64,000 nucleotides of DNA. Origin: Emydura subglobosa. Its lineage: Eukaryota; Chordata; Testudines; Chelidae. Each line of letters starts with the position of its first letter. Position 1 is the stretch's first letter. The notes below the pieces were generated by a model, which worked only from the letters and a program-made list of their open reading frames with translations, did no database searches and was not told the DNA's origin. The stretch lies in the NCBI GenBank assembly GCA_007922225.1, contig ML679941.1:55267849-55331848 (forward strand), written 5' to 3'. Of the stretch, positions 23,656-37,369 are shown one piece after another. Made by a program: the position numbers and the translations under genes.

Positions 23656-24417
23656 GCCCTTCTGAAAATTTTATCCTTTGTCTGATTTTTATCACTCTAC
23701 CAAAAAAAAAACAAAAAAAAAAAACACCACACCAGACACACACCCTGTATCCTGACATCAGTTTTGGCATGCAAAATTTTAGGAAGATTGGTATCATTTG
23801 AGGGAATTGAAAATTGGGCTCAAAATGAGGAGTTTGCTCCACCCCTCTAATTATGGAATGACTTCCACATTGAGCCAGCATATTTTGTATTGATAATTTT
23901 TATGGGGGAAGGAACAGAAAAAAAAATTCTTTTTGCTGCCAGTTCACAGTTATGTGGAATAAAAGGATGCAAAACAGAAGAGATTGAGTCAGATAAAAGA
24001 GAAGGTGTAGGTTAAATAGTAGGTGAAAATAGGGTGTATTAAATAAGTTGAAAGTGATGATTGAAATGGGACACATTAAATGGAATTGTCATGGGAGATG
24101 TAAATAGAGGATAAATTATATAAGTTCAAGTAGTAGATAACTATGAAGTTTTTTTTTTTGTTTTTTTTTTTAAATTGGAGAGAGAGGGTGGGGGGAAGGA
24201 GGTGTGAAACTGATACCAAACGATTCATTGGACAGAACTTGGATACTAAGAAAGAAAGTAAGAGTAGAAAGGATAGGAACCATCTAGAGTAAGATTCACT
24301 AATTGCAAAATGATCTAGCAAATTTGCAATAATAAATTGTGGACATACAGCAGAATTTTTTTTTTTTTTTTAAATCAGCTGAGTAAAACTTGGGGAGTGA
24401 TGTGAAGAAAGGATCTG

Positions 24418-24665
24418 CAGGGCTTTGTCTACACTTAAAGGAAAAAAAATCTCCCACTAATTCTAACAGTGGTGAAGGTATTAATGGATAAACTGTTATA
24501 TATGCTAAGAGCAGCTCTAGATAATACAGTGGTAAAAATGCCAGCAGCTAGTAGTCTACACTAGTATTCCCTCTATTGTTTTAGTGAAGCTGCAGTACAC
24601 CAGTGTTGCGCTACCGCAAAGGGGAAGATTTCCAGAAAAACCTGGGTGTAGACGACAAAGCCTAG
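24418..24665. repeat. Diverged Harbinger-like MITE
   Basis: Opens gggctttgtctacacttaaa and closes cctgggtgtagacgacaaagcc, an inverted pair. The interior is AT-rich. Confidence 0.7.
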
Positions 24666-25261
24666 ATGCATTCATGTCAGGGAGAGACTGCTGTTCCAAA
24701 GGGACAGTGTTTTAAAGTTGTTTGAAGCTTTGCCTGCACTAATAAGTTAATTCCCTGCTAGCAACAGGTGCAGCTGAACTGGTGTTGAAGGCAAGTCAGT
24801 GTTTGAGAACAATTCTTTCTGAAATGTGACTGAAAATTGTTTTGGTCTTTTCTCAACTCACATTTTTGGGATGGAAAGGAACTATAAAAATGATTAGTTT
24901 CCAGAATAACAAAATACATCTGGGAGACAGGGAAGTCAAAGTTTTTTTCTGGAGGGTGGGTGGGAGGCATAGATTGTCTCTTATTCTACATTTTGTATGG
25001 TAGCTAGCATGGAGACACTGCCATGTTGGTGTTCCCTAGGTGGTACTATAATACAAATAATAATTTTGGAAGTCAGGAGGGAGATTACACTCCACTGCAT
25101 TGTTACACCTTGTTCATATTTAGAAAGGTGATAATGGACCACTTGAACTAAAGTGATTATGAAAAGCTTTGTCAAACTTTATATACAAAAGCATTTTATC
25201 ATATTAGCAGGCTCTTTGGATTACATAATTTTTAACTTTGTTTAATTATCTCTCACATCAA

Positions 25262-25345
25262 CATAACACAGCACTCTTACAGTGGCACAGTTGTACCTAT
25301 ACAGCCGTGCCACTGTAAATTTTAAGTTTGGACTAGCCCTTAGAT
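25262..25345. repeat. MITE fragment
   Basis: Contains cttacagtggcacagttgtacc mirrored by cagccgtgccactgtaa, and ends ggactagcccttag. Short palindromic core of the gggctagtc-type MITE. Confidence 0.55.
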
Positions 25346-25349
25346 GGAA

Positions 25350-27655
25350 GGACGCACCAATCCCCCCTACCCACCCGGCTGCAACCCCCGTTGGTATGTG
25401 TGTGGGAGGGGGCTCGTGTTACAGGTTTGTACTGGGCCTGAAAAAATTATGCTTGGGCCCTGAGCATAGTATGCACAATGCTACAAAAAGATGTCTTGAT
25501 AAATATAATAGTAAGTACTAATGTCTACTTTACAATTCCTGTTTTTAAATGCACTGACTCTATGATTTTTAATAAAGTCTGCCTGATTGTTTTGCAGCAG
25601 GTCTCTCCAAAGAAACTATCATACATTCTGTGGCTGGCAGGGATAATACTAATTTTTTCCTCAAGAAAACTTTTTAATATATGACCGTTTTGGTACTTGG
25701 AAATTCTGCCTCACCTGAATAATTGCAGCTTGGGAAGTATGCAAAGGTACCCAAGGAAAACTGAACCTTTTTCATAGACCAAAAAACATTGTGATAGAAG
25801 AGTTATACAGGACAGGTCTAGTAACTGTAAGAGTATCCGCAATATGCTATTTCATCTTGTATAATTACATGTGAAAGGAAATAACATAATCTTGTCATGT
25901 TGCCTGCTGGTTGGGGAAACGGGGTTGATCAAGGTTTCTAAAGGTCTGCTGTTCTTAGACCTTTAGATGGTTCACTGCTGCTTTGCTGCTAGCATTAAAG
26001 AGCTTCTCCTACAAAGCCAGCTGTTGAGAGATTTGGCATTAGTTTCTGTCTCTTAAGTGTCATTATTTGCCTAAATCCCTTTGAAAGTGATACTGTAAAA
26101 TGATTAGCACTATGACTTTGTTGCAACAAACTTTTTGTCCTTGACTGACCCCTGTTGTAGATCTCCTTTATTTTAATGTATTATGATGCAATTACCTAAT
26201 CTTGCCATCCCTCCTTTTTAAATACTCTCTATTTAACCCCCACCCCCGAGAAAAAAAACCAAAAAACCAAAACTGCTCTGTGTATGTGTAATAAAAAAAA
26301 AATATGTACATGAGGCAGTTAGTCTCACTTTTTTGTGTATTGTGAGGTCTGGGTAGAGAGAAGGCTAAATATATCACCTGTTCCTTCCTCCCACAGTAGC
26401 TCTTCTTGTGAACTAGCAGGAACAGCAGACTGAAACCAAGGCTGTCAGTTTGCCAATGCAAACAGCAGTCAGTCAATCTTGATGGTGCTTTATGCAGGCA
26501 CAGTATCTTTCCCCCCAGTTGTGATTCTCTTGTATAAGAATATTAAGTATTTATTTTGTGGGACACGGAGTGTAGAGATGGCAGTGTGATGATCCATGAG
26601 AAGTTTAAACCTTCTCAGCATATCTTTTTCTGCTCTTGAAAATTATCAAGAGAATATACTTCTGACACATTACATGCTCTTTAAAGGTGTCAGAAAAATA
26701 CCTATGCACTTCTTGAAGTATTTACTGAAAATATTTCTTAAATCACAAGTTTTCCAGTCACAGGGTCCTTGGAAGTGGGTAGGGGCTGGATTATGTACTC
26801 ACAGTTGGAAAATAGTTTTAAAAAAATACAAAGACATTTAAAACACAAACTTAACCACATTCTTCTTTAAATTACACACAAGAAAGAACTGTGTGTGAAA
26901 TTGCTGCACATACTGTGTGTGGCAAATGTACTCTTCTTTTGCCAAGCATACAAGATGGAACTTTATCGTTCATTGATTTAAAGGTTATATGCATTTTCAA
27001 ATACCATGACAAGACTATGCAGGTGGAGGAAGGGATTCAGAAGTGAAGAGACTAGCTAGACATCCAAAATTAGAACTGTGAATACTCCAAAATACCAGTG
27101 AAAAAGTGCACAGAAATGCTGTTTGAATCTGAAGTTTGAGTTTAGCAGAATGTCTTCAGAGAAACCATTGTACATAAGAAAATAATTCACACCTAGAAAT
27201 ATTATGGGTACCCCTTTGCCATTACAAAGATCTTAAAAGCATCCCACAAGCAGGCAAACAATAATAGTGCAATAAAAGAATAGAGCTATATATCCAGTAC
27301 TAAAATTTAATCTGACGGTAGAAAAGCTTCCCTGAAAACTTAGTATCTGCCATTACTAAAGTAATCTCTAAAATAAGTAAAACATTGATTATAGAGGAGA
27401 AATTTTTCCTTTTTACTTTGCGCATTTGACAGCGCTCTATGTGCATCCAGTTTAACTGTTCTGCTAACACAGTTACATTACCTGTCTCCAGACCATGTAT
27501 CAGAGCAATATGCATACCTTGCCTCAGCAAGGGCGTGGTGTTCGCTTCTGATACTGAAAAATCAGGGGGAAAAAGGAGAGGGAGTAGTGAATCACTGTAT
27601 ACTAGTATTGCTTTTTTGCCTGAGAAAGATGCAGACCACTTTCTAGGAGATCCTA
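25350..27655 (+). other. Intron-like sequence, nothing recognised
   Basis: AT-rich. No exon, RNA gene or clear repeat. Short homopolymers are present near 26250-26300. Confidence 0.5.
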
Positions 27656-27784
27656 GGCCGAGCAGAGCAAGCCCTGGGCAGCTCAGTGCTTGCAGAAATC
27701 GTGGGTGGAGGGCAGTGGCAATTGAACCCCCCCATGCCTAGCCTGTGTTTCGGGGGGCAGTGCCTCTCCCAAACTATGCCCATG

Positions 27785-27841
27785 TGTGTGGTTGACCGGT
27801 CACTTCATAACTCCTGTGTTTGTATCTCTGAGGTTCTACTG
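27785..27841. mobile_element. Solo end of the Tigger-like MITE
   Basis: The segment gtgtggttgaccggtcac through ctctgaggttctactg matches the right end of the full-length element at 55788-56190 and is followed by TA. The rest of that element is missing. The preceding GC-rich 27660-27780 is unassigned. Confidence 0.7.
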
Positions 27842-27844
27842 TAT

Positions 27845-30603
27845 GGTATATTCCTTTAATGTATTAGAAAATTGATTATAAATTAATGAACATATAAAAA
27901 TATAGATCGAACTCAGTCCCTTTAAACTTTAACATGCACACATCAGAAAACATGCTAATACCAGAAATAGAGCTTTGTTCCATCTAAATGTATGAACATA
28001 AATGAACAGAATAAGTTGCATGGGCTATGGTACTACGTAGTACAAGTGACACCATCACCACAGGCTGGAGTGCACCATTTCGTCGCTCCTGGATTATGAA
28101 GTTATGGTAACTTTATTATTCCACTCTGTCATAACTTATTCACTTTTTAACAGTTTTGTAATTTATTCAGTGAATTTGTATTGTGGTTTGGTGTTGATTT
28201 GATACAAATTATAGATAAATATATTACTAGGATGGACTTGTATTGAGTGATTGTGACAGTGTAAACCATCAGAGTGGAGAGTTCTTCTATTTTATCAGAT
28301 GGTATCTTCTTCTTAGGCAAATTTTGTTACTATTTTGTGTGTTGGGGTTTTTTTGTGAATAATTACAACAGGGTTTTGGAAAAATCTCTTTAGACTAATG
28401 GTGAAAGTAAACATATTTACAATAATACAAATCAAAGCATTATCAATGTGTGGTTAGAATATTGAATGTAAACAAATGTTTCAAACAGACAATTCAAATC
28501 TAAAACAACTGAACAAATATGAAACAATGTAGTATAGAATAATCCCACTGGAGTTCTGGTGATGTGTTCCTTGAGCATCACTCTTGAGTTAGTGGTACTA
28601 ATAGCCTTATAATTACTGCCTTATAATGGATAGTAATTATATTTTAACCTATATTTAGATCTGTCTGTGACCTCCTATCTTCCTTCCTTCCTTTTGGTCC
28701 ATGTTAGGCATGCATAGTGGCTTTGAAATCAAGTACTGGTTTGGAGCTGCTGCTGTTGAGCAACTGGGCATTTTATTTGCTCTTTGTGTCTGCTTCAGAC
28801 ACAGTTCCTCTGAGCGCTCCTTTGGGTCCCTCCTTTTACACCCTCCAATCTGGGCATATGGTTTGTAAAGTGTTTAGATTTTATAGGTTGAAGGATGGCA
28901 ATATAAATGAAATATTAGTTAGTATGGTGATTGGGTTTTATGCGTGTTCGTTTTGCACGTGTTCGTTTTGCAAACATTTTAAGTTGGATTTTTTTCATAA
29001 GTTTTTAAAAAGTATTTTAAATGTATTCATATACAAAATCTGCAGCCTTACCAACTTTGGCTGTGATCTGAAAGCTATAAACTGGATTAGGAATAAGTAT
29101 TTGGAATGTAAAACTCCAGTGGAGACATGACTGTATAGTAAATTATGTTTGTGATTCAATAGGTGGTGAATAGGGAGTGTTTGAATCTGTACTGGACTAG
29201 CAAACTAACGTAATGTAGGGAGTGTAAAATTAAGGTCCTGACCTTGTTTGTTGTCATTAAAGATCCTAGGATGTCTTTGGCAAGATCACTGGCATTAACC
29301 CTGTGTCCTAATTGAATTAAGCAATAACATTATCTCTCTAAATTTCCTTTGAAGTTAATTGCTTACGGTTGTCTTAACTTCCCATCTAAAAGTAAAAGCA
29401 CAGCAATACTGCATGATAAGCAACCACCACATTCCATTTCAGAATGGCTGTGTTTTAGTGGTGAGTGAATTGATTATATGGTTTTGTTTAGTGTTTTTAA
29501 AAAAAAAAAAAAAAAAAAAAAGACAAAACCAAGGTTCTCTTAAATATGTGCAGTCTACGAATGTAGAAAAGTACCTTAAATTGATATAACCTTGTGTACT
29601 TTTACTTACATCTAAATGTAAAGTTCTGTTGCTGAAATTTGGGTTTAAAGTGGCATTTAATGTTTTAGTTGCAGTGAGTTAAGTTCTAGTTCAATGAGCA
29701 TCTTAATGATGGAAATCTAAATCCCTGAAAATAAATAGCTGAAGAGGTGCTTACAAAGCCTTTGTTAAAGCAGCACAAATGAACTGCTGTAATGTCAATC
29801 AAATACACATAGATTGTTGTATACTACTTTCACATTATATTTCACTTATTTTATCTTGTAATGTTTGGTCACAATACCAGAATATCTTCTTGTCCAAATT
29901 TACACTGAGAGAAAAGCCTACCTATACAGAAGGCAGATGTCTAATCGAAAAGTGGAGCCAGGCTAAACAGCTTGAGATGCTGTATATCCCCGTTAAGTAG
30001 GATAACAAAACCTTTCATACCACTTCAAATTTTAACTCTTCTCCTCTTGTTCTGCAGGTCCTTTAAGAGCAGTCCTCTTCAAAAAACCAAATTTCCCTCT
30101 GCTAAAAGGCAAAGCTTCACTCACTAACCTTAATTCTGGTAGTAATACCCACTGGTCATCCCTTTTTTATTGGAAAAAATTGGGCTTGACTTTGGGGATG
30201 ATGTTATTTCTTATTACACAGCTTTCTGAAAGTTTTTCATATACTCTTATATGATCTGGGGAAAAGTGTGTCTGAACTTGATTTGCAAATATGAGTAAGG
30301 CAAGATCCTGATTAATGTTGGGAGTGATGTAATCAATACAGTACATGCTGGAGCATATCACAGAGGGAAGCTGGCAATTACTTTGAAGAGGGATTTGCTC
30401 TCAAGGACTTTCAAATGTAAGTTAAAGCATTTTAGCACAGCCATAATTTTACTATATTTTGTATTTTTGGACATCTAGCACATAACCCTAAAGTGAACAT
30501 ATGCTTACATATTTTGCTGTGGAAAGAGTCTGATTTAGGATTCTCAATCAGTAACAATATATAGGTGTAGAACAGACCATTACAAATATTTTATATTAAA
30601 ATG

Positions 30604-30634
<31 letters not shown>

Positions 30635-32925
30635 AAGTATTTGCAAAGCAGTGTCACCTTAATTTACCCAAGTCATTAGTTTAGGGTTGTATTTCTCCTG
30701 CTAAAATTCACTTCACAACAGTCTAGAACAATGCAAAGATGTGGCTGTGATGTCATCAGCTGTTGCAGAGGGACCCATAAGTTCCTGATCTGAAGGTCTG
30801 GTAGGTGAGTAAAGGTGCTACTGAAATTGAAAGGACTCTGTCAATTGAAAGGACCGTATTAATTTAAACATTATTTATTTTTAAACCCCTGTTCCATGAA
30901 CATTCTGCCAATATTTCTAACTCTTTATTTTATCTAAAAAGTTTATATTTTGACAAGCAAACATCTTGAACTATTAAGACCCTTACAAATGACAGCTTGA
31001 GAAAATGCATTGCTGTCAAGTGTAAAGCTTCCCTAGAAAGTCAAAGGTGCTGCCCACGGAATAACCGTGGAAGATAGATGTTCAGGCCTTGTCTTTCAAG
31101 TTTGAAGTTGGTCCCAGAGCTCCCCTCTGTAATAGTTTAGGGAACCCAATAGCGAGAACTCATTGTAAGCTATTGGATTCTTCTAAAAAAATAACCTATT
31201 TGCAGCCTGTTAGAAAACACCCGTTCAAATGATGTTTGACAGTGATATGTAATAAAGAACAATCAAATACCTTTTCTTTTGTCGAGGTCTCTCTGCCTGT
31301 CATTAGGGAGAATGCAATAAGGGGCCCTAGCTTTGCATCCTTCCCTTACTGTTCCTGTGGCAAAATCTCTTTGTTCTCTGTGAACCTAGCTCATATGGGA
31401 TTCCTTTCCAGGGCAATAGTTGTTCTCCACTCCAGAGTACCTGCTTGGTTGGAGGCTGGTTACCACCAAGTTAAGGGAAGCTGTTAGCTTCAGTAGTGAC
31501 CACTAGGATTTCTCTTTCTAGAAGATGGAGGCATGGGACCTTTCCTCAGGTGACCTGTCAAGGTGGCCCTTCCTGCCTGGAGAAGCCTTGAATCCCAGGT
31601 TTTGTTCTGTGACAGAAACCTTGTGTGGAGAACTGTGGGGAAGAGAGTCTCCTTCACAGCGTTTCAAGAATAAACTCTTCCCATTCATAGTCAAGTAGGG
31701 GAGAGGAGGGAGGGGGAGATGTAACAAAGGAAAAAGAGGCCATCCATCTTTCTGGGGAATCCACAGTAGGCTATAGCCTCATCAATTTCCTTCCATCCAT
31801 TTCTTTGATTCAGAGCAACGAGGTTGGAACATGTAGGGAAGGCTCTGCTCCCCTCTACAGAGAAGTCAAATAGGTGCCAGAGTTGTCCTTCCCTTCCCTA
31901 TTCTATCCTACCCTGGAGGTGAATTGCCTGAGTCTTTTTTGAACAGTAACTAAGCAGATAAACTACAGTGACCCACCAGCATAGATATTTGAATGACTGG
32001 AAAGAGGACAAGTGAACATAAACTAAAAGGTTCCTGGAAGCCTTTAATTATTCAGACAAAGCTCCTGGGGGAGCTGGTGGACAAGATGGTGGTAGAATTG
32101 CTTGATAAATCCAGAAGATCTTTGGCTCCTCCCATTCACTACATGAAAGAACACAAGCATTACACAAGAGTCATACAATGGTCTTGAGAGTTTCCAGCAA
32201 GGTAGTTCAGTTGGAAAGAACTGCTATATCTGGAGAAGATACAAACAACTTTCTAGGAGATCCCAGGGTCATTCAAACAGTCTGCAGAACTCCGTGCCAT
32301 CCTCATCCAGACTGGAACCCCAATTAGGAAGCTACCTTCTCCAGTGCATAAATAGCTGTTCGCTGTCACAGAGTATGCTGTGGAGATCATTAAAGGGATA
32401 GTGAAGAGGGGCTCAAATTAATTTAATCTTAGTCATCTATGAAAAGAATCAGGACAGGAACCTGTTAAAGAAATCTAGTGGGAATAGTGCAGGGCCTGAC
32501 TTAGAAAACCTCAGTAGGTTCTCTGTGAAATCAAGTCTAAGTTGGAGACACCTGAATCCATTTGGGCATCAGTCAACATAGGATTTTCCCATATTCTTGA
32601 TCAGAAAAATGCTGCTTCTAAATCCCCATTTATCAAAATTACACTTTGCTGGAAATGCTGTCACACCTAGGCAAACAGTTTGCTTTTTGGTCAGTTCTTC
32701 CCTCTTCCCCTATCCCACCCCATCCTGATTATATTCAGAGGTGCTTGTCATAAGTCACTGGACAGGAAGCTACCTTGTTGCTATCAGCACATTGTCTCAA
32801 AAACAACATAGAACTCAGCAAAGTCACTGGCCCAAAATGAAATGGCCCTTTGTAGACAATTCTGCACCCGAGACTAAAATTAGTGATGGTGCGAGTCAGT
32901 GCTGATGAGACAGGAAAAATTCTAA
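27845..32925 (+). other. Long intron-like stretch, no gene recognised
   Basis: Includes A-runs at 29501-29521 and 30604-30631, and a TTCC run near 28680. Open frames at 28717-29130 and 31993-32187 have no recognisable domain. The region 31.2-32.7 kb is somewhat less AT-rich and could be an old unrecognised element or a single-copy segment. Confidence 0.45.
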
Positions 32926-32934
32926 ATCCACTAG

Positions 32935-33180
32935 TCTGACACTGCAGTTAGACACCTACAGCTGGCTTGCACCAGCTAACTCCGGCTAAGAGGCCGTTTA
33001 ATTGCAGTTTAGACATTTGGGTTTGTGCTGGAACGTGGGCTCTGGGACCCTGCAAGGGGGGAGGATGCCAGAGCCTGGGCTCTCTAGCACAAGCATGAAA
33101 GTTTACACTGCAATTAAACAGCCTCTTAGCCTGAGTTAGCTGGCATAGGTTTTTAATTGTAGTGTACACACGGCCTGAGA
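32935..33180. repeat. Palindromic MITE (gtctacactgcag family)
   Basis: The left arm (gacactgcagttagacacc, cagctaactccggctaagaggc) mirrors the right arm (cctcttagcctgagttagctgg, tttttaattgtagtgtac). The central part ggctctgggaccctgc/cagagcctgggctct is also inverted. Same family as 3060 and 16113. Confidence 0.75.
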
Positions 33181-33824
33181 GGTCAACAATTCCAGAGTCA
33201 CTGTTCATCCTCTCTTGTCACCAAGGCACACGCGAGGTCTCTTCAATTCTTCATTCCATCTTTCCTATACCCACTTTTTTGTCTTGCCCAGCGTTAGCAG
33301 TCTTTGTCACTTCTCGGGCATCTGAAGGGTGACACATTCTTCAGGGGTTGGGCCACATCCCTTCCTGCTAGCCTCAGACAGGTCTGGTTTTGCCCTCAAT
33401 GCTGTAGATGGACTGAAGACCCACTGCCATAGATATATGGACTTTATTAATCTGAGAGGAAATTCTCAGGTAAGCACAGATAGAAAATAGAAACATTTTT
33501 TCATGTCTCTAACAGAGATTTTGAGCAGGGTCTTTCCCCATACTCTATGCATAGAGAGTAAACAGAGAAGAGTATATGTGCCTTCCAGAGAAGTACATGA
33601 GCCTTATGTCCCCATATTTATGAGCAGCAATTAACAATGTGGAAATAACAAATTCCCTGCAGTTTTTCTCTGTATTAGTCTTCATAATTTCCTGGGTGCA
33701 ATTCCAGCCTTAGTGGCAATGGTGAGAGCCCTAATGTAAACACAGGCATAGGTATCTTTAGTACTTTGTCCAGTAGACTTGCTCTGAGCAGTTTTTGATT
33801 GTGTTGAAAAATGCCAGAAACCAC

Positions 33825-33922
33825 AGAAGCCTTGTTTACACAAGGGCTAACCATGCTAAAACTACAACTTATGTTAACAGTGGAGAATTTTTATCAAAAA
33901 TGCTAATGTAGACAGGGCCTTG
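33825..33922. repeat. Short MITE
   Basis: Opens aagccttgtttacacaaggg and closes gctaatgtagacagggcctt, an inverted pair around about 60 bases of AT-rich sequence with tatgttaacag in the middle. Confidence 0.65.
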
Positions 33923-34029
33923 GTATGTCTAGGAATTAGAACATGAAAACAATCTTTAGAACTGGAAAATTACAAATCTGATTTGAAAAATATTTTCATT
34001 TTGAGGTTTCCGAGATGATTCTGGAGTAT

Positions 34030-34145
34030 AAAATCTTCAGGGCAGGGATTAGTTTCTAATGTCCATATAGCACCTAGAAAAATTGGTCCCTGAACCTCAT
34101 TTTGCTCTGTGCTACTACTGTAACATACTCCTTTAAATATATTAG
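34030..34145. repeat. Ancient vertebrate repeat
   Basis: Carries atcttcagggcagggatt, atagcacctagaaaaattgg and gctactactgtaaca. I recognise this as the diverged tail of a widespread old amniote repeat (cagggcaggga ... tacagcgcctagcac ... ctactgtaa). Confidence 0.5.
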
Positions 34146-36279
34146 TAACACAACCAGAGGAAAATGACAATATGGCCTTAAAACTTTTTAATCTGTATTA
34201 AAACTTAAGTATTTGAAGTGCACACTTTTATTTTATAGTATCTTGGACAGTTTTACTTTTAAAATCTTGCTGTTAAACTACATTTTGCAAATCTAATACT
34301 TTCAAAATATTGATATTTTATTTTCAAGTCTTTTTTCCCATTTTTGTTTTTCTTTGTATCCTTTAAATAACTCAACCCTGTTTCTCCACCTCATCAACCT
34401 TTTCTACCATCCGCCCCATTCTCGCTGTCTTGCTTTTCGTGCCTTAATGTTTTTTCAGAGGTCCTTCAGTGTTTTCAAAGATATTGTTGGGTAGCTGAGG
34501 CACCAGAAAAACTAGTTCTGCTGCAGAGTAGAGTAGAAGATAAATATAGTTTACCCAGTTTTAATTCAGAACCAATCATAAAGAGAGGATGCCCAGCTTT
34601 TAGTGATATTTTTTTAACCAAACCTAGATTGCTACATTACATTTTCTTTCAAATACGTTGTGAGTAGGACTCTATATATTGAGCTCTTCTGGGATCTTTT
34701 TTTCTTACAAAATTGTGGTATCTTGTGTGGATTCTTGAATATGTCTCATAATCTACCTTAAAAATTAAATGTATTTACCTATTTTTTTAAATCTACACTT
34801 TCATTCTCTGTGGTTAAGAAGAAATCCTTAACTATGAAATTAATGTACTACTTCCCCGCTCCCAACTATGACAAAATAATTCATCATCTCTCGGTTGCCA
34901 AAAAACACATCCCTCTTGTTTTTGTTGTTGTTTTCCCATGCATGCCAAAAGCCCTGAGGGAAAACTGCATGCTACCTTACTGTCCAAACTTCCAGCTTTT
35001 CATCCAATTTTTTTCAGAAATCTAAAGCACCTTACAAATAAAGACTTGAGAGCTGTATAAAATTAAAATGTACAAACTTGAGATCCTAAAATATACCTGG
35101 ACCTAACTTTCAGAAATGCCTAAAAATAATTAGGTGCCCACGCTTTACAATTTTTTTGGCCCAAATGAGGAGAGAGAGAGGATTTATACTAGACTAAATG
35201 GTGTGGAGGGAGCATAATCTGAGGAAGAAATTCCATTTGCAAAACATAAAGACTTCTGATAATTTGGTAAGTGTAAGTATACCATTTTAGCTATCTAGTC
35301 AGACCATTTAGAAAGTAAATGTGGGAAAGGGAAGAGAATAAAATACAGAAATGAAAGAAGTATAGGATTAAAACAGGAGTGGTTCCACTTCTAAATGCTA
35401 GAATACATTTTCCTTGCTAAGAGGATGGTTGAGTAGGTGGGACACGAGTAACAATGGCTGAGGTCAACTACAGACATAGCTCAGAAGTAATATTTAACAG
35501 CCCTAAAATAGTTAATGAGGTAGCTGACTTTTTTATTCCCAAATTTTCATTCTACAAAAGCAAAGGAATATGTTACGTAATCATAATTTAATACAGATAA
35601 GACTAGTAGAAGAAGTTGCACCACAAAATGATTCTTTAGTATGTAGTTTGTTCCCTGTTCTCCACATAAGTTCTAAGATAGTTCAAATGGCTTTGGACCT
35701 GAATGGGTTGAACAAATGTACAAAAGACCAAATACAAGTAAATTTTGTAATATCAGCAAGAAACTAGTTGGCTTCCATTTATCTAGTAAATTACTTATCT
35801 GCACATTCCTATGTTAGCCAACCATGGGAAATCTCATTCTGTTCCTTGGACTCTTCTATTTAAACTTCATAAAGATCTTTACATCTGTGAAAAGGTCCAG
35901 TATGCTAACAAAATAATTTTGTGACACTTCATTAGTTTACATGCTGGGTTGAAAGAGGGAGAAGTGCGTTTACCACCAGGTTAAAATATAATTAATGATG
36001 GAGAGATTGTCATCTGTGTTCATGGATGAAAATGTATGAAGATTGATTTCTGAAACTGCAAAACAATAGCTAGATATTTACAAGGCAGTGTGGATGAAAA
36101 TTCTTCATGCGCTTGCTTTTACATGATATTCTATTGAAAAATGGTTTAATCATCACAGATCTATATGAGGAAACATCAGAATTTTTTTAAAGCAATTGGT
36201 TATGCTTAGTAGATGCAAGTAGATCATTATGTAACATCTGATCAAAGTGCAGCCCAAGTCATGTTGTCTCTTTCAATTG
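34146..36279 (+). other. Intron-like sequence, nothing recognised
   Basis: AT-rich single-copy-looking DNA with no exon or repeat that I can support. A faint ancient fragment (cagaaatgcctaaaaataat) lies at 35110. Confidence 0.5.
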
Positions 36280-36280
36280 T

Positions 36281-36506
36281 AGGGCTTGTCTATGCTACTG
36301 CGGCACAGCTACAGCACTGCAGTGTCCCTCTGTAGTGCCATAGTATAGACACTTGATACATCAACAGGGGATTTTTTCTTTGTTGTAGTTAACCTACCTC
36401 CTTAAAAGGTAGTAGCTATTCTTCCATCAATCTAGCAGCATCTGTACTGGGACATCGGTTGATTTGAGCAACGTAGGTCGGTCAGCCGAAGGTTTAGGCT
36501 ATAGAT
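36281..36506. repeat. Harbinger-like MITE, left part
   Basis: Starts gggcttgtctatgctactg and contains cacagctacagcactgcag and agtatagacactt. It stops at the octamer ctatagat, where the hAT at 36507 begins. The remainder does not resume after the hAT, so it was lost. Confidence 0.65.
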
Positions 36507-36661
36507 CAGTAGTTCTCAACCTGTGGGACACTTGTGGTTCAATCAACACAGCTATGGCCCATGTGACATCTGCAGGGTCCTACAGGTTGTGGATGCGGCC
36601 CACATAAAACAGAGAGAGCTGCCTATGCGGCCCTCAATGATAAATAGGTTGAGAACCACTG
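36507..36661. mobile_element. hAT MITE with degraded 8-bp TSD
   Basis: Ends cagtagttctcaacctgtgg and aggttgagaaccactg enclose 155 bp. The flanking octamers are ctatagat (36499-36506) and ctacagaa (36662-36669), six of eight identical. Confidence 0.85.
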
Positions 36662-37369
36662 CTACAGAAAACAGGAATATCACTTGACTGTCAAAAGTCT
36701 TGGTACCAAACATCCCCCTAAGAGATTGGGGTATCCTTTGGAAATATCTGTACAAGGTTACTTGTCATAACAAAGCAATTAATTTGGTAAACTGGTTGGA
36801 AAACATCTGAATGTGGGGAAAGGAAGTCTATTTTTTGTTTTGTTTTAAGACACACTTAGAACTCCAGGGGTGACATAACATCTGGAAAACTATAATTGCT
36901 AATCAAAGTGAAATTGTTTCAAGGGTCAGGGGAAATCTATGTGATCACAAAAGAGAACTATTACTACATGTCAAGTACATTTTCAGTGTAGTACTTTCAC
37001 CTTGAGAGCCAACTTGTCTATCCTAGCTGACTACAGTTCAAAAATTGAACCCCACAGTTCTTTAAATGGCTCTGCATGTTCCCACTCTATGGGTGGCGCC
37101 TTGCGGCCGAACCACCTTCTAGCAATGTAAGCTAGAGTGCTCTTGTTCCCCACTCCGTCCCACCCCTACCCTAGTGTCCCCAGTGTATTGAGGGTGAGGC
37201 TATTTAGGGGGCATAATGCCCTCACTACCTCAGTTACTTCTAACTTCATGCCTGGACAGATGTGAACATCTCTGGTCTCTTTGGAGTCAGTTTCTTTCTT
37301 TCTTTCTTTAGAAATAGTGTTAGCTCATTAAGTTTAGTTCATGAATTAATTTTTTCCTGATTTCAGGTT

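Noticed and set aside
28717..29130. 137-codon plus-strand frame that starts with a hydrophobic segment
   Set aside because: No recognised domain, AT-rich codon use like the flanks, and no supporting splice or promoter signals. It could be chance.
31993..32187. Basic 64-codon frame (MTGKRTSEHKLKGSW start)
   Set aside because: It looked briefly like a retroelement gag segment, but I could not place any motif. Left as unassigned intron.
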